Below are positions 47,021 to 60,300 of a DNA stretch of 64,000 bases, piece after piece (positions within the stretch are counted from its first letter, which is position 1; each line of letters begins with the position of its first letter). The translations under genes and the position numbers were made by a program. This DNA is from Lytechinus pictus (lineage: Eukaryota > Echinodermata > Echinoidea > Temnopleuroida > Toxopneustidae), in assembly GCF_037042905.1 (NCBI RefSeq), contig NC_087251.1, positions 43,029,373 through 43,093,372 of the forward strand, in the 5' to 3' direction. The notes below the pieces were generated by a model. That model was given only the letters and a program-made list of their open reading frames with translations, had not been told where the DNA came from and made no database searches.

Positions 47021-48300
47021 ATTTTGAGGGCAATAAGTGGCCAAAATGACCATAAGCTGTTGAATAGGGTAATTAGGATTGACATATTTGGAATCAGCAT
47101 AAAATTTTACAAAGGTTAGAACCTTAAATGCATTCCCATCTTATAAGAGAAGAATATAATACACGCTGAAGACCTCAAATTCTTGCCTATTTGAACAGTT
47201 TATTACGCAAAACTGCGCGAATGGTCAGTAATGTCTAAAGTACCCAAAATGAACCCATATGTCAAAACTGATGGAATAATTTACATGAGGTCAAAATATT
47301 TTTGAGATGTTCAATTTAAAGAATTAATACACCAATATTTGGTGTCACAGCACACCCTTGTAACGATTCTGGTAACATTCAAAGTATTTTTTGATTAATT
47401 GAACTTATGTTATTGGTCATTTTGAGGGCCATAAGTGGCCAAAATGACCATAAGCTGTTGAATAGGGTAATTAGGATTGACATATTTGGAATCAGCATAA
47501 AATTTTACACAAGATAGACCTTAAATGCATTCCCATCTTATAAAGGAAGAAAATAATACACGCTGAAGACTTCAAATCTTTGCCTATTTGAACAGTTTAT
47601 TACGCAAAACTGAACGAATGGTCAGTAATGTCTAAAGTACCCAAAATGACCCTCAAATGTCAAAACTGATGGAATTAGTTACATGAGATCAAAATACTTT
47701 TGAGATGTTCAATTTAAAGAATTAATACACCAATATTTGGTGTCACGGCACACCTTTGTAACGATCCTGGTAATACTGAAACATTTTTAGATAACTTGAA
47801 CTGTTATTGGTCATTTTGAGGGCCATAAGTGGCCAAAATGACCATAAGCTGTTGAATAGGGTAATTAGGATTGACATATTTGGAATCAGCATAAAATTTT
47901 ACACAAGATAGACCTTAAATGCATTCCCATCTTATAAAGGAAGAAAATAATACACGCTGAAGACTTCAAATCTTTGCCTATTTGAACAGTTTATTACGCA
48001 AAACTGAACGAATGGTCAGTAATGTCTAAAGTACCCAAAATGACCCTCAAATGTCATTTTGAGGGCCATAAGTGGCCAAAATGACCATAAGCTGTTGAAT
48101 AGGGTAATTAGGATTGACATATTTGGAATCAGCATAAAATTTTACACAAGATAGACCTTAAATGCATTCTCATTTTATAAGGGAAGAATATAAAACAAGC
48201 TGAAGACCTCAAATTCCTTCCGATTTGCAGTTTATTATGCAAAACTGAGCGAATGGTCAGTTATGTCTAAAGTACCCAAAATGACCCTCATAGGTCAAAA
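47021..48300 (-). repeat. Tandem units of the foldback right arm
   Basis: ATTTTGAGGGCCATAAGTGG recurs at 47021 (one mismatch), 47419, 47813 and 48056. Spacings are 398, 394 and 243 bp, so the third unit is internally shortened. Confidence 0.85.
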
Positions 48301-48773
48301 CTGACGGAATAAATTACATGAGGTTGATTGTTATGATCTAGCGCACATTTTGAAAATAAATGTGGATTTCTAAAGACATCCAATCGTTACGGTAGTTCTG
48401 ATCAATATTTGTAACACATTTCGGACAAAAAATTCATGAAAATTGTCAATTTTGGTCAAAACATGGCCAAAATGACCACTTCTATTGTGATTTGGCAAAT
48501 GAAACCACTTTATCTGGAATCTGGGTGAATTTTTACTTAGGATAGACCCTTTTAATTGGATGTGGGCACATAAGCATTCTGTTAAGGGACCATTTTCCAA
48601 AGCGTGGTCAAATTGGTCATTTTTGGTCAATAATTGGCCAAAATGGCTAAAATGTTGTGAGTACGGTCAATAAGACTGACATTTTTGGAATCAGCACACA
48701 ATTTTACCCCAGATAAGCCTGTCAAACCTTCCCCACCAAAAATTCTGAATAAAGCCCCCCATCTCCTAGACTA

Positions 48774-49194
48774 ATAGTATACATCCATTAATGAAACAAC
48801 AGATACTTCAGATAATTTGGAAAGTCAGCAAATAATAAGGGACAGTGATTTTCTGTTTACCGGTAAATCAAAACGAAAAATCTGTTTTGGTTCTATACTT
48901 TTAAGGAGAAGACTCATTGCAAAATGGAATTCATGGTTTTTATGTGTACGTTTTCTCTCAAAAACAGAATTTCATTCTCAATCAAGTTTGAAACAGAATA
49001 AAAGGTTTCAAGAAAGAGAAAAGGATTTTTTTTTAAATTTAAACTGAAAATCACTGTTCAGAGATAATAGCTTGGACCTGCTTCTTTGAGATGCACAAAA
49101 GTCATCATAAAATACCTAAAAATGGGTTCATGACAGTGTTGGAAAATTCACAAAATTGAACACTTTGGGGTGCTAATATTGTCTAACAAGTGGA
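48774..49194. other. Intergenic DNA, nothing recognised
   Basis: Unique-looking AT-rich DNA between the foldback element and the next DR1-family repeat. Confidence 0.3.
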
Positions 49195-50168
49195 ATGCCT
49201 CTGGAGTCTCACCTGCATTACGCGATTCAATATAGCAGCAGTACTGACTTTGAAAACTACTATAAAATAATTATTCACAAAAAACACCATTCATATAATG
49301 ATACAATACTACGTTCATTGACATTTGACCTTGATCATGTGACCTAAAACTTGTCAGTGAAAATTGATTACCCAAATATCCACATTTTATACACTATACC
49401 CATAAACTTTTAAAGTTATGACAGCAATCTAATAATTACCTCTAAAATGGCCAAAGTTCAATGACCTTAAATGACCTTTGACTTTGGTCATGTGAACTGA
49501 AACTCGGACAAAATGTTCAAAGATACTTGATTATGTCCAAGTTTCATGAATCAGATCCATAAACTTTCAAAGTTATGATGGTAATTCAACAGATACCCCC
49601 ACATGGCCAAAGTTCATTGACCTTTGATCTGGGTCATGTGACCTGAATCTCGCAAAGGATGTTCAGTGATACTTGATTACTTTTATGTCCAAGTTTCATG
49701 AATCAGATCCATAAACTTTCAAAGTTATGATGGTAATTCAACAGATACCCCCAACTTGCCAAAGTTCATTGACCCTAAATGACCTTTGACCTTGGTCATC
49801 TGACTTGAAGTTCAGGCGGGATGTTCAGTAATACTTGATTAACCTTATTTTCAACAAGTTTCATGAACTAGGTCCATATATTTTTTAAGTTATGATGACA
49901 TTTCAAAAACGTTACCTTAGGTTAAGATTTTGATGTTGATTCCCCCAACATGGTCTAAGTTCATTGACCCTAAATGACCTTTGACCTTGGTCATGTGACT
50001 TGAAACTCAGGCAGGATGTTCAGTAATACTTGATTAACCTTATTTCAAGTTTCATGAACTAGGTCCATATACTTTCTAAGTTATGCTGTCATTAAAAAAA
50101 TTTAACCTTTGGTTAAATTTTGGTGTTGACCCCGCCGCCGCCGTCGGAAAAGCGGCACCTATGAGACA
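49195..50168 (-). repeat. DR1-family repeat (F), copy 5, inverted
   Basis: Begins GGAGTCTCACCTGCATTACG and ends near AAGCGGCACCTATGAGAC. Perfect reverse-complement DR1 motifs at 49780-49792 and 49975-49987. The element ends about 1 kb from the CRNKL1 stop codon. Confidence 0.8.
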
Positions 50169-50829
50169 AAAATTAAGGCAAAGATAATGAAAAGGTCAAA
50201 AGGAAGTCTGCAGATTAGCAAGAAGTACGATCATTCGTATTGATCATTTTATGCCATTTTGGCGCAAGCCTCCTTTTTAACCCCACACAAAAAAACATTC
50301 CATGTTCGCTCAAGCATGAACGAAACTAAATTTATCGAATGGCATTTGAAAGACTTCAGAGCACCTATTAACACCAAAATATAGTCATCAAAATTTGAAA
50401 AAAAAACTTAATAGACTTTTCAAATCTGTCCCGTTTTTTTATACGCACTGTAAAATTATATTTGGCTCGACTACAAGTCATAAGCCTACATGGGGTGAGT
50501 TCCTTTCAAACACTTTGTTGCTGAGTTGTCCCTACACTCTATACAAAGTTTCTCTAGTCCAAATATGATTAAAGCAGAGTGGTTCCAACTGAATGCACAT
50601 CTCTTCATCTCCCCTGTAGACAGGCTTCACGAATATCCCGCATGAATGAAATTCCATCGCGTCCAGTAGCCTCTGCATAGCTCGACCTTCCACAAGTCTA
50701 GCAACTGCCCCACTCAAAGCATCATTTCAGACCAGGATATGGAAAGCGTGTTTCTACATCTTCTAAGTCAGAATTTGACTAAGTCAAACAGATTTGTGTC
50801 GTTCCAAGAGGTTTGACTTCGGCACTTTC
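50169..50829. other. Downstream of CRNKL1; piece of the Tc1-like MITE
   Basis: Around 50418-50450 the sequence ends TTTTTTTATACGCACTG before TA, matching one terminus of the element at 37447-38391. Nothing else recognised; no canonical AATAAA for CRNKL1 was found on the minus strand here. Confidence 0.35.
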
Positions 50830-51150
50830 CCCTATACTTTCATGTTTCACAGGAACTGTGCAATGGTATGGATTTTACCTTGTGAGTGACCATCAGGGTC
50901 AATCGTCACCAGGATGGGTTTTCACCTGTACTGTCATGTTGTACAAGAACTGCAATGGAATGGATATGACCTTGTAAGCGACCTTGAGAGTGACCTTCTG
51001 AGCGACCTTGAGAGTCAATGGTCACCAGGATGGGTTTTCACCCGTACTTTCATGTTGCACGGGAACTATTGCAAAGGTATGGAAGCAACTTCGTGAATAA
51101 CCTTGTAAGCAACCTTGAGAGCGACCTCCTGAGTGACCTTGAGGGTCAAT
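50830..51150. repeat. ~120-bp tandem repeat downstream of the CRNKL1 stop
   Basis: Two to three units share TCACCAGGATGGGTTTTCAC, ACTTTCATGTTGCAC-like and CTTGAGAGTGACC blocks (about 50830, 50915 and 51020). It would lie in the CRNKL1 3'UTR if the transcript extends that far. Confidence 0.65.
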
Positions 51151-51169
51151 GGTCATCAACTTGGGTTCC

Positions 51170-51301
51170 TCATGAGTTGTCATTGGTTTCAGCCATCTTC
51201 TGTTTCCACATCTTAGCCATAGCAAGCAGCTTGAGGTTGGACTGGTTCGTTTCGTCTGAGGGGAAGATGTAGTCGTAGTACTCCTCCCATCCTGCATCCG
51301 A
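51170..51301 (-). CDS. CRNKL1: CRNKL1 last coding exon
   Basis: Acceptor TTACAG; encodes [20 protein letters not shown] and [18 protein letters not shown], ends NDNS and TGA (51172-51170). Confidence 0.95.
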   Translation of the reverse strand, partial: SDAGWEEYYDYIFPSDETNQSNLKLLAMAKMWKQKMAETNDNS

Positions 51302-54300
51302 CTGTAAGAGAAGAGAATACATAAATCAGTTGATAAGTCAACTTCAATCATTTTTTTTTTAAAGTAAAAGTCCATCCAAAATATGTGCTCAGTTTACAGA
51401 ATAGGGTAAAATTATGCAAAACCATGAAAATTTCAGCCAAATATGATGTAAAGATGTAAATGGGAATGAAAATTTTGACAACTTCAAATGTTTGATCAAA
51501 TTGTAAACATGTGTAATATATAGGGTGCGCATAATATTGGCCGTGTACAGATCTGAGTTCATTTATTGATTTATATTCTTTTTACAATGAATTATTATCA
51601 TCATCATTATTCTTTTTTAAAAACTAATGTTGAATCCATAGAAGGAAATATGTTCAAAGGAGTTCAAAGGGAATTCAACCTTGGTCATAAAATGTAATGT
51701 GGGATAGGAGGGAAAAAAAAGTAAAGAGAATGGTGAAAGTTTGAAATAAATCGGACAAGCAATAACAAAGTTATGGCTGCTTTAAAATTGAGATCCCTTA
51801 GACTATGAATATTTCAAATTGGCAACTGTGTAAGTAAATCATGACAAGGGGCAAGGACAACTTTTCCATAGGCCATGTAATTAATTATCATGGACTTGTG
51901 GTTTCCTCCAAAGTACATATTCACCCGGGACAGTAATCAAAAATATAACCCAGGTAGCATATTACTGTATGTCCTCATGAAAGAAAATATAATTTGAAGT
52001 AACATTTTTGAAAAAATGAGATTTTAGCAATTATTTGTATAGGAATACATGGAAGAGTAGTCCTTGCCTTACATCACTATGACATCACAAATGCAGCCAA
52101 TTTGAAGTCTCCATTGATATAGTGATTACCATTTTTTAAAACTTTTAAAAATTATCATTTATCCGATATTGTTCAAACTCTCACTTATCAACTTGTCTAA
52201 ATTTGTTTCCCTCAAAAAACAACTTTTTATTTGGGATAGATTCCCCTTTGAAACAAAACCCAATTAAGCCCATACCATATATTATTGTTAACGCCAGAAT
52301 TTCATGGGGAATTTTCCTGAATCGATCAAATGGCCAAATAGTTTTTACTACCCGTAATCAATAGCAAATGAGCCTTAGGCAGTTCATTGATACAGTGAAG
52401 AATTTATCATATAATTTCCTCAAATTTCTTTTAAGTCTCAAAAATCGTTAGATAACGCCCAATGGGCTTCCACCTAAATATAATGTTTTCCTGTAGGTGG
52501 GGTCAGTCCCTCAAGGAGTTTTGACATGACCTTACAAAGGCACGACTGCAATGGATAGTTTTCTACTTACCCCATCTTCTGTTTGGACCTTTCTCCTCTT
52601 CTTGACCTTGTTTGGCATCTGCTCTTGAACCTTTGCTACGCTCTCATCATCTCCAAATTCATTCTGGAAAGAAAAAAAATGGTATTGATAAAAAATAATC
52701 ATTTAAGGTCTGGCCTTGGAAGGGTCTGGTGGAAGGATAGCACAAAATATACTTTGGGGGTCAAACTAACATTTCACAACATGAATGCTGGAAAATGTTT
52801 ATGAAACTGAAAATTGGTAAATTGAAATTGAATCGCAACACAAGGGGAAAAATACACAATGGCTCAGGGCATTTAGTTCCCAAACTATACAATATGGCCC
52901 CCTTATGGAGTAAAAAAGGTATTTTGAAATGAGTAACCATTTAAAAATTACAGAATATATCAATATCTTCCCTGCTTTAGTAGGGTAAAAGTAAGGGAAA
53001 CACAAGGGCTTGCTAAAGAGATACATACAGGTAACTTAACCCTAAAAGAGCCGGGTTATTTGGACCCATCTCCGCCCCCTCCCCTCTGAGATCTCGCCTT
53101 TGATCACACAAGCGCCGCGAAAATTTGCACAGTGGTAGTGTGCGAAAATAATCTACAAGGCTGTATGGTTAATTTTTTTTTGAAAGAATAAGATTTTTCA
53201 TTTAATGAATTAAATATGCCAATTTATTCATGAAATAAAACATTTTCTCTAATCAACTATCATACGGCCCCAAAACTGCTAATTTTTATTCACAGACTCT
53301 TGTAGGATCCCAATCAAATGTACTTTAAAAAAAAAATTGGTATCGCAAGTTTTTTCTCATGTATTTTTTTTTTTATAAATTTCTTATGGATTTCTTTTAT
53401 TATTGTTTTTTCAATGGAAATTGTTGCAGACTTAATTCTGATCATAAACAAGACAAAATTAATTGAGTTTAATCAGTAAAAGTAGAAATAATGATACATT
53501 TATGAATTTTGGCTAAATACACAATTTGCATTGGATTTGTACGTGAATTCACGTTTTTGAGCAATTTTGGGTCTGACATGCACTCATATAATGTTGCGTA
53601 ATTTCGTAACCGCGTACCCGGGCATCGCAAATTTGGTCACACAAGTTGCGTGAGATCTGAAAGTAAAAAGTCAGCGAGCGGCGCGGTAGTAAAAAGTCAG
53701 CGAGCGGCGCAGTTGAAAAATTTCTCGCGGCGGATCTATCGTGAAAAATGTAGAGGGGGAATCCGCCCCCCCGGCCTTTTAGGGTTAAAGTCAAATCCTT
53801 TTGGGCAACATCTGTTCAGCCTCGGACAAATTTGACTTATGAAGAAGATGTAAATTACACATGTTTTGCATAATCTGGAGCCTGTATCACAAAGCTTGGC
53901 AATGATTGTAGAGCATTTTTCTATGATCAATTGCATTGATTATAATGTATAATCAACAGTGAAAATCAAGCGTACAATCAATCACTAGCCTTTGTGTTAC
54001 GGGACCCTGGCGTAATGGAAACTGCCTCCACCGAGACAAATATTCTACTTATGCAAGTTTGTTTACCTGTAGCAGCAACTAATACAAGCATTCCATTATC
54101 ACCAAACATGGTCTAAGTTCATTTAATATTAACCATTTGTCAAGATGATCATATCAACAAATAAGACATTATTTACTAAGGATAACTACTTACATGGATA
54201 TTGCTCAAATTCAACAGAAGGAAATGGCAATGATCTGCAATCTTATTCAAAAACACTTGAGACTTTCACAGGAGAAGCAAGGTTGCCAGTCATCGCCATC

Positions 54301-57300
54301 ATACCATTTACCCGATTTCCAAAACCCATCTTACCTCAAATTCCTGCCAAGCCTCCAGTAACATCAGCCTCTCCTCTTTCTCCTCTACATGTTTCAATGC
54401 CTTGGTTGCTTCTTCATAGATCTGTCTCGATCCCAACACACAATCACCCGATCCGACCGACAGCTCACACTTGGCAAAGCTTATCCAGACCTGCGATGTA
54501 TCAAAAACACATATATCAATTACTGATAAAATGATTTTAAATCAACTTGCCCTGCACAAATAGGGTTTCTACCAGCTGTAAGAACCTTAATCTTCTTCTT
54601 GTTCTTCTTCCCCCGCTTGCTTCGGAGCTCAGCAGAAAGATCCTGCAGGTATAGCAATTGAGACCTTGAGAAGGAAATTCCTCTAAATTTCTTTCCCCTA
54701 TCCCTATCAATCCTCATATTTTTACATAAGCTATAGCAATAAGGAATCGGAAAAGCCATTATGGGAACCTGGATGCAGCGAAGCTGCTAAAATACATAAG
54801 ACCATACTTTTGTTAATCCTAACAGAGTCAGGTTATTTAGAAAACTTCCACACATCCCCCCTCCCTAGGGCCTTTTACCAAACTAAAATACCAAATCCCT
54901 GAATAACTGTGGACGCTTCTCTTTCAATTAAGTTGATGTGTGTGTGTGTGTGTGTTTGAGTTACCTTGACATGTTGTGTCCTTTCTAGTAGTCTTCTGTA
55001 CAGACTCCTTGCGTTATCCCACTCCTCTTGCTCCACTTCGAAGTCAATGAAAGACTTCCACAAAACCTCTGGCATGTCAAGTCTAGGTTGACAAATGGCA
55101 AGTTCGTAGATGGCTCTTGATCTCTCGATATCTCCAAGAATAGTCTCCAACTCTGCATACTAAAATTAAATGAATGATATTGCAAGGTGAGATTGATATC
55201 AATAGAGTGAACTTTGCTTTGTTCCTTATATTCAAAGACAATTACAAACTTTTAATAAATGAATAAAAATAACTAATTACAGTTACAAATGGTGTCGTGG
55301 TATTTTTTTTGTCCTACAAACAGCAAAATTTTCATGAAGACACCCTAAAATAATAAACCCACATGATCTCACATGTATAAAGATTAAGAAGAGTTACGGC
55401 GAACAATCTATAATTAAAAGAATATCAGATATGTAATAGTATAATCATCATATCCAAATTTTCTTAAGGTTTTCTTAAAGTCATATCTATGCACATGCAT
55501 GAATCATATATATTTTATATCCTTTATCTTTTTTTCATATAAAAATACCTTTTGCCAAATTGTTTTATGTTACTGCCAAACTGTTGAATATTCCCGTTTT
55601 TATCATACAGTAGAATAATAATAATAATATGCATTTATATAGCGCAAAAAATATTTCTATATATTCTATTGCGCTGCAAGAGCTTCCCAGATGCTGTACA
55701 TACTATTGGAATAGATAGGTTTTTAATTTTAATTTGATATTATGTAAAGTTGTTGAATTCCTAATGTCGAGGGGAAGTTTGTTCCATAGTTGTGGGGCTG
55801 ATATAAGAAATGACCTTTCTCCTAGCGTTGCTTTAGTCTTGAGTGGAGGTACTTGCAGTGTGAGTGTATCTTGTGAGCTACGTAGGTGATGGTCATGAGA
55901 TCGGGATTTTAATTTCAAGAGATCTGAGATAAAACTTGGGGCCTGACCGTTAAGACCATTAAGAATACTACAATGGCATACCCACTAGTCCTTTCCCAGA
56001 CACTCAATTTACTTCCCAGTTAATATTCCATTCCAAAATTCCACAACACAAGTAATTTCAATAACATACTTTATCTGTATTATTTATTTTGTAATTATCT
56101 GTTTTATTGTGTGAACAATTTTTTGTCATTTTTACCTTGTAAATACATCGCGATTTGGCCTTAGCCGCGATGATGTCTTGATTTTTATTAATAAACCATC
56201 TATCTATCTATCTATCTATCTATCAGTGAAATGGGGCGTTTAATAAAGCTGTGCCTTTGTCACCAACATCCTAAAGAAAAGCTTAAAATATATTGGAAGC
56301 AAAATATGATTCAGTTATAAAATAAATGTGAGAAATTCTTTGAAAGTGTAATATGTTTCTCATTATCTAATCATTCTCATCCATTTACCACAATATTATG
56401 CATAAATACTTGTAAATAACCATACCTGTGAAATTAAAAGAATAAAATAACATTCTTCTTCATATTTTCAAGTATTTTTTCACTATTTCTATGAAACAAA
56501 GCTTCCAACATGCATCCAAGTTGAAGGGGGGGGGGGTGGAATCAATCATGTCCTTACCTTCATCCATGTAGTACAGTTAGCAGGGTTGAATTCCAAGAAC
56601 TTCTCATATAGAACCCTACACCGATCAAACTCTCTAAGCTGAAGCTCCATCTCTATGTATGACTTGAACAACTTGTCTTTTGGACACTTTCCAATTGCTG
56701 TACCCTGAAGGAATCAATCAACAAAAAATGTTTTTTTTACATTTTGATGTATACTTCTTGAAGAAGTATATGTCATTACAGAGCTGCCAACCAGCACGTT
56801 TTTAGCGTATTTAGTACGTTTTTGCAACCAAAATACGACAGTTTTACAAAATCGTAATTTATTGAGAAAAATCATCTCTATATGTTTTTTTTTCATAAAA
56901 CTTACACAAATATGGTCATTGGATCAATGTAATTTCAGGTAACTTGTTTTTTTTTCAATCATTTTGTTAAAACCAGGGTGAGATATACATATGTTTCAAT
57001 GTTTTTTTTTTAATCTGCAAGAGTAGTCTGCATTTTAGCTTGCATGCAGCTTGAGCGCCGCGATGAGCGCGCGCGCGCCACGCATTTGATTATGAAATAC
57101 ATTTTTTGGGGAAAAATACAGTTTTTTTTTTCACAGAATACATTTTTTTTTTATCACAGAATACAATTTTCATTCCCAGAGGTTAACAGGTCTGGTATTA
57201 GGATTTGAAAACATCACTTGATATGAAATCTAAACAGTAAAAGACTTGTACAACTCGTAAAAATCTTGTATTGATAGGACACTTACAGAAAATAATTAAT

Positions 57301-60300
57301 TTTTGTAAAAGTACACTTGACCCTTATTTTTCTCAATGTTTGCTTCACTTACATAACATGAATGACCATGGTAATATGATAGTATTGTAACTTTTCAATG
57401 AAATAGAAAAAAGAGGCAAACAATTTCAGCAAGGTCGGCAGATAATCTTCAAAATATATTTTTTTTAAACATTTTGAATTTTGTAGTAGGAGATAGAAAT
57501 TCTTTCAGATATGGTGTGATTATTTTCCGGATTGATAATCATGTGATTTTCTTAAGTCTTTCATATTCACATAGACTTTAAAGCATACTCCAAAAATACA
57601 CCTCTAAATCATTTCCTGTCATAACTGATATGGACTTACATTGACCACCATGATTATTTTCAACTCTCAGAAATTGATATTATGCATCTTTTCTAAAGAA
57701 CATTCAGTTTGGTTGCCAAAGTATGAAGTTCAACAATCCCAGTTTATGTTAATGTTTGTGCTGTAAATGTAACTGTTTAATCAATCATTTTGCTTTCTTT
57801 TGTTTTTAACCAATGCGCAGAACTAAGGGGATTGGCCTCGATAGGCCTTTGCCAATCTCCTACATCCACTGCATGTTGGCTTAAATTAACCCTTTCTTTT
57901 TGTCATTATAATGATTGTTCTTTTTTATTGTTTATATATTGTATGTATTATTACCCTGTTTAAATGGATGTGATTAAAGTGAATTGAATAAAAAGCATGT
58001 TTCCTGCGATATACCTGTACATGTTGCTCGAGAACGATGCTTAATAATACTTACCATGACTCTCCTTGCTTTCTGAAGTTCTTTCTGTCTGACTTCAAAC
58101 TGAGCCATCAGCACCCACATCTTAGCAAATGTAAACTTCTTATGAGGGATCAGGTCCAGGCACGCCTTGTAAACTTCACGCGTCTTTTCCGAATCCTTCA
58201 AAAACAAGATAGCAATGAAATGGAGCTGGTCAAATGTGTCCACCAACAAATGTAGGCAAGACATAAACTAGTCTAGCTAAGATTGTTGCTTGATATATTT
58301 CAAATAATATTTATTTAACCCTGAAATCAGTGTTATCAATACGTGTTCTATGTTCACTTTCATTCATAATAATCATGAATTGGAATATAGAACTTTCCAA
58401 CACTGAATCAAAAGGGGGGGGGGGGGGGACAGGACCAAACCAAGGCATTGTCTCGCCCATCCCGTGCTGTCTTCAGTGGGACGTGTTCATCGTTTTTTTG
58501 GGCAGGGGTAATATCAATGTTAATGCCCTTTATTGACACATTTAATTCTGTGAACAAGTCACAAATTATGGTGATCAGGTTTCTTATGGACATGCAGACA
58601 AATGACCCTAAGTGACCTTTGACCTTGGTCATGTGACCTGAAACTCAGGCAGGATGTTCAGTAATACTTGATTAACCTTATGTCCAAGTTTCATTGACTA
58701 CATCCTTACACTTTCTAAGTTGTGATGACATTTCAATGTTGACGACGCCGCCGTCGCCGGCAGAACAGCGGCGCCTATAGTCTTGCTCTGCTATGCAGGC
58801 GAGACAAAAATGACAAGTTACTGGTCATCAGGTTTCAGAAGTACATGTACACAGCCGGTTAATATCATAAGCAACAACTTACCCTGACTTCTAATTCTTC
58901 GTAGACGGCGTAGTTGATCCATAGATAGATATATCTCCTCCATAATCTCTTCTCCTGAGCAGGTGGAATGTTAGCGATAGCTCTCTCATACAGATCTCTC
59001 ACTGTCTCAATGTCACCACCAGTCTCCATCAGACGCAGGTAGTCAAACCATGCATCGTAGTTGTGAGGGTTGGCTTTCACCTCCTACAAAAAAAACAACA
59101 AAAAAACAAACAGTGAAGACCCAGAAGGGGGAGCATACAGCATAGTCCCGAGTGTCGGCTATTACGTTCTACAAAACACAAAATAAAGAACTCTGAGGAA
59201 TCGAAGCAAGAGTGTTCACATTTGTTTACGAGTTCAAAACTCTGCTGCTAGATTAGTCCTCTCTCAGAAGGAAATCCGAGCACATAACTCCAATTCTGCG
59301 TTCTCTTCATTGGCTCCCCATACATCACTGTATCTCTTTTCAAAGTTCTCCTTCTCACCTTCAAAATTCTCAATGGCTAATCCCCAGAATATCTTACAGA
59401 TCTCATTTCTTTACGCTCTAGTACCTCCTCAAGACCGCTCCGTTCATCGTCTACAATGCAGTTAACTCCTGGACCTCGAACCTCTACAAAGTATGGTGAC
59501 TGCACTTTTTCTTCGATTGCCCCTACCCTTTGGAATAGGCTACCATCTTACATTCGTAATGCCAAGTCTGTGAATCAGTTCGAAACCCTACTCAAAACCT
59601 ACCTGTTTAATAGATGATTCACAGTTGTGGGTCGGTCAATCGGAGGTGCACACCAGTTTTGATTTTTTATTATTAGTAGGCCTATAGTTGCATTATTTTT
59701 TGTGTCATTTTCCCCTGCTACATTTTTTTTCCTTTTAATCCCAAGTACAAACCATAAACAGAACACAGTGCGCTTAGAAACGTCAGTAGTAAGCGCCTTA
59801 TAAATGTTATGTATTATTATTAGATTGAAGGACATGTGTTAGTTGGTTGGAAGACAAATAAAATTCATTTGCAAAATTGTCAAAATTGTCAAAATAATCC
59901 TAAATCATCTTAATCAATACTTTTTTATCATTTCTTCTTAACAGAAGTGCTTAATAACCATATATCCATGTGTCTTTTAACTTCTATTTCTTATTTATTT
60001 CAATGTACCAGATCTAGATCTATCATTATATGGTGGCATTTAACATTGATTTTATAGACTTTCTCTTAAAAATATTTTTTTGCTGTAACTACTTTCTTTT
60101 ACCTTTCACATCTAGGGGTTTGAATGAAGGTGCCTCATGGAAATGACCCAATAAGGCCTTTAACTTATTAAAAAAAAAATCCTAGGGCAATCGAGCCTTT
60201 GCTCAAAGAACTCATACTCTGCAACATCCTTTAAGGGCCACCTAAAATTGCATTTGTCCATTAGCAGGTACTAGATTTGAAGACAGACACCTTTTTTTTT

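Larger units (their letters stand above)
42661..48773. mobile_element. 6.1-kb foldback element with long tandem-built inverted repeats
   Basis: The outer ends are exact complements: TAGTCTAGGAGATGGGGGGC (42661) and GCCCCCCATCTCCTAGACTA (ending 48773). The left arm is about 42661-45070 and the right arm about 46088-48773. Pairing is visible throughout, for example around 42790-43060 against 48370-48660 and 44811-44930 against 46275-46390. Both arms contain repeated units rich in GGTCATTTTGGCCA. No transposase or other long ORF is present; the ORFs found in both arms are mirror images of each other. A foldback-type transposon (compare Drosophila FB/Galileo and sea-urchin TU elements, which have long inverted repeats built of tandem units) is the best reading. 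A clear target duplication is not visible (only ATA on both sides). Confidence 0.85.

Noticed and set aside
47021..48300. CRISPR-like array
   Set aside because: Units are about 400 bp, not short repeats with unique spacers, and the setting is eukaryotic.
42655..48779. Target duplication of ATA for the large foldback element
   Set aside because: Three AT bases on each side are too likely by chance; no longer duplication is visible.
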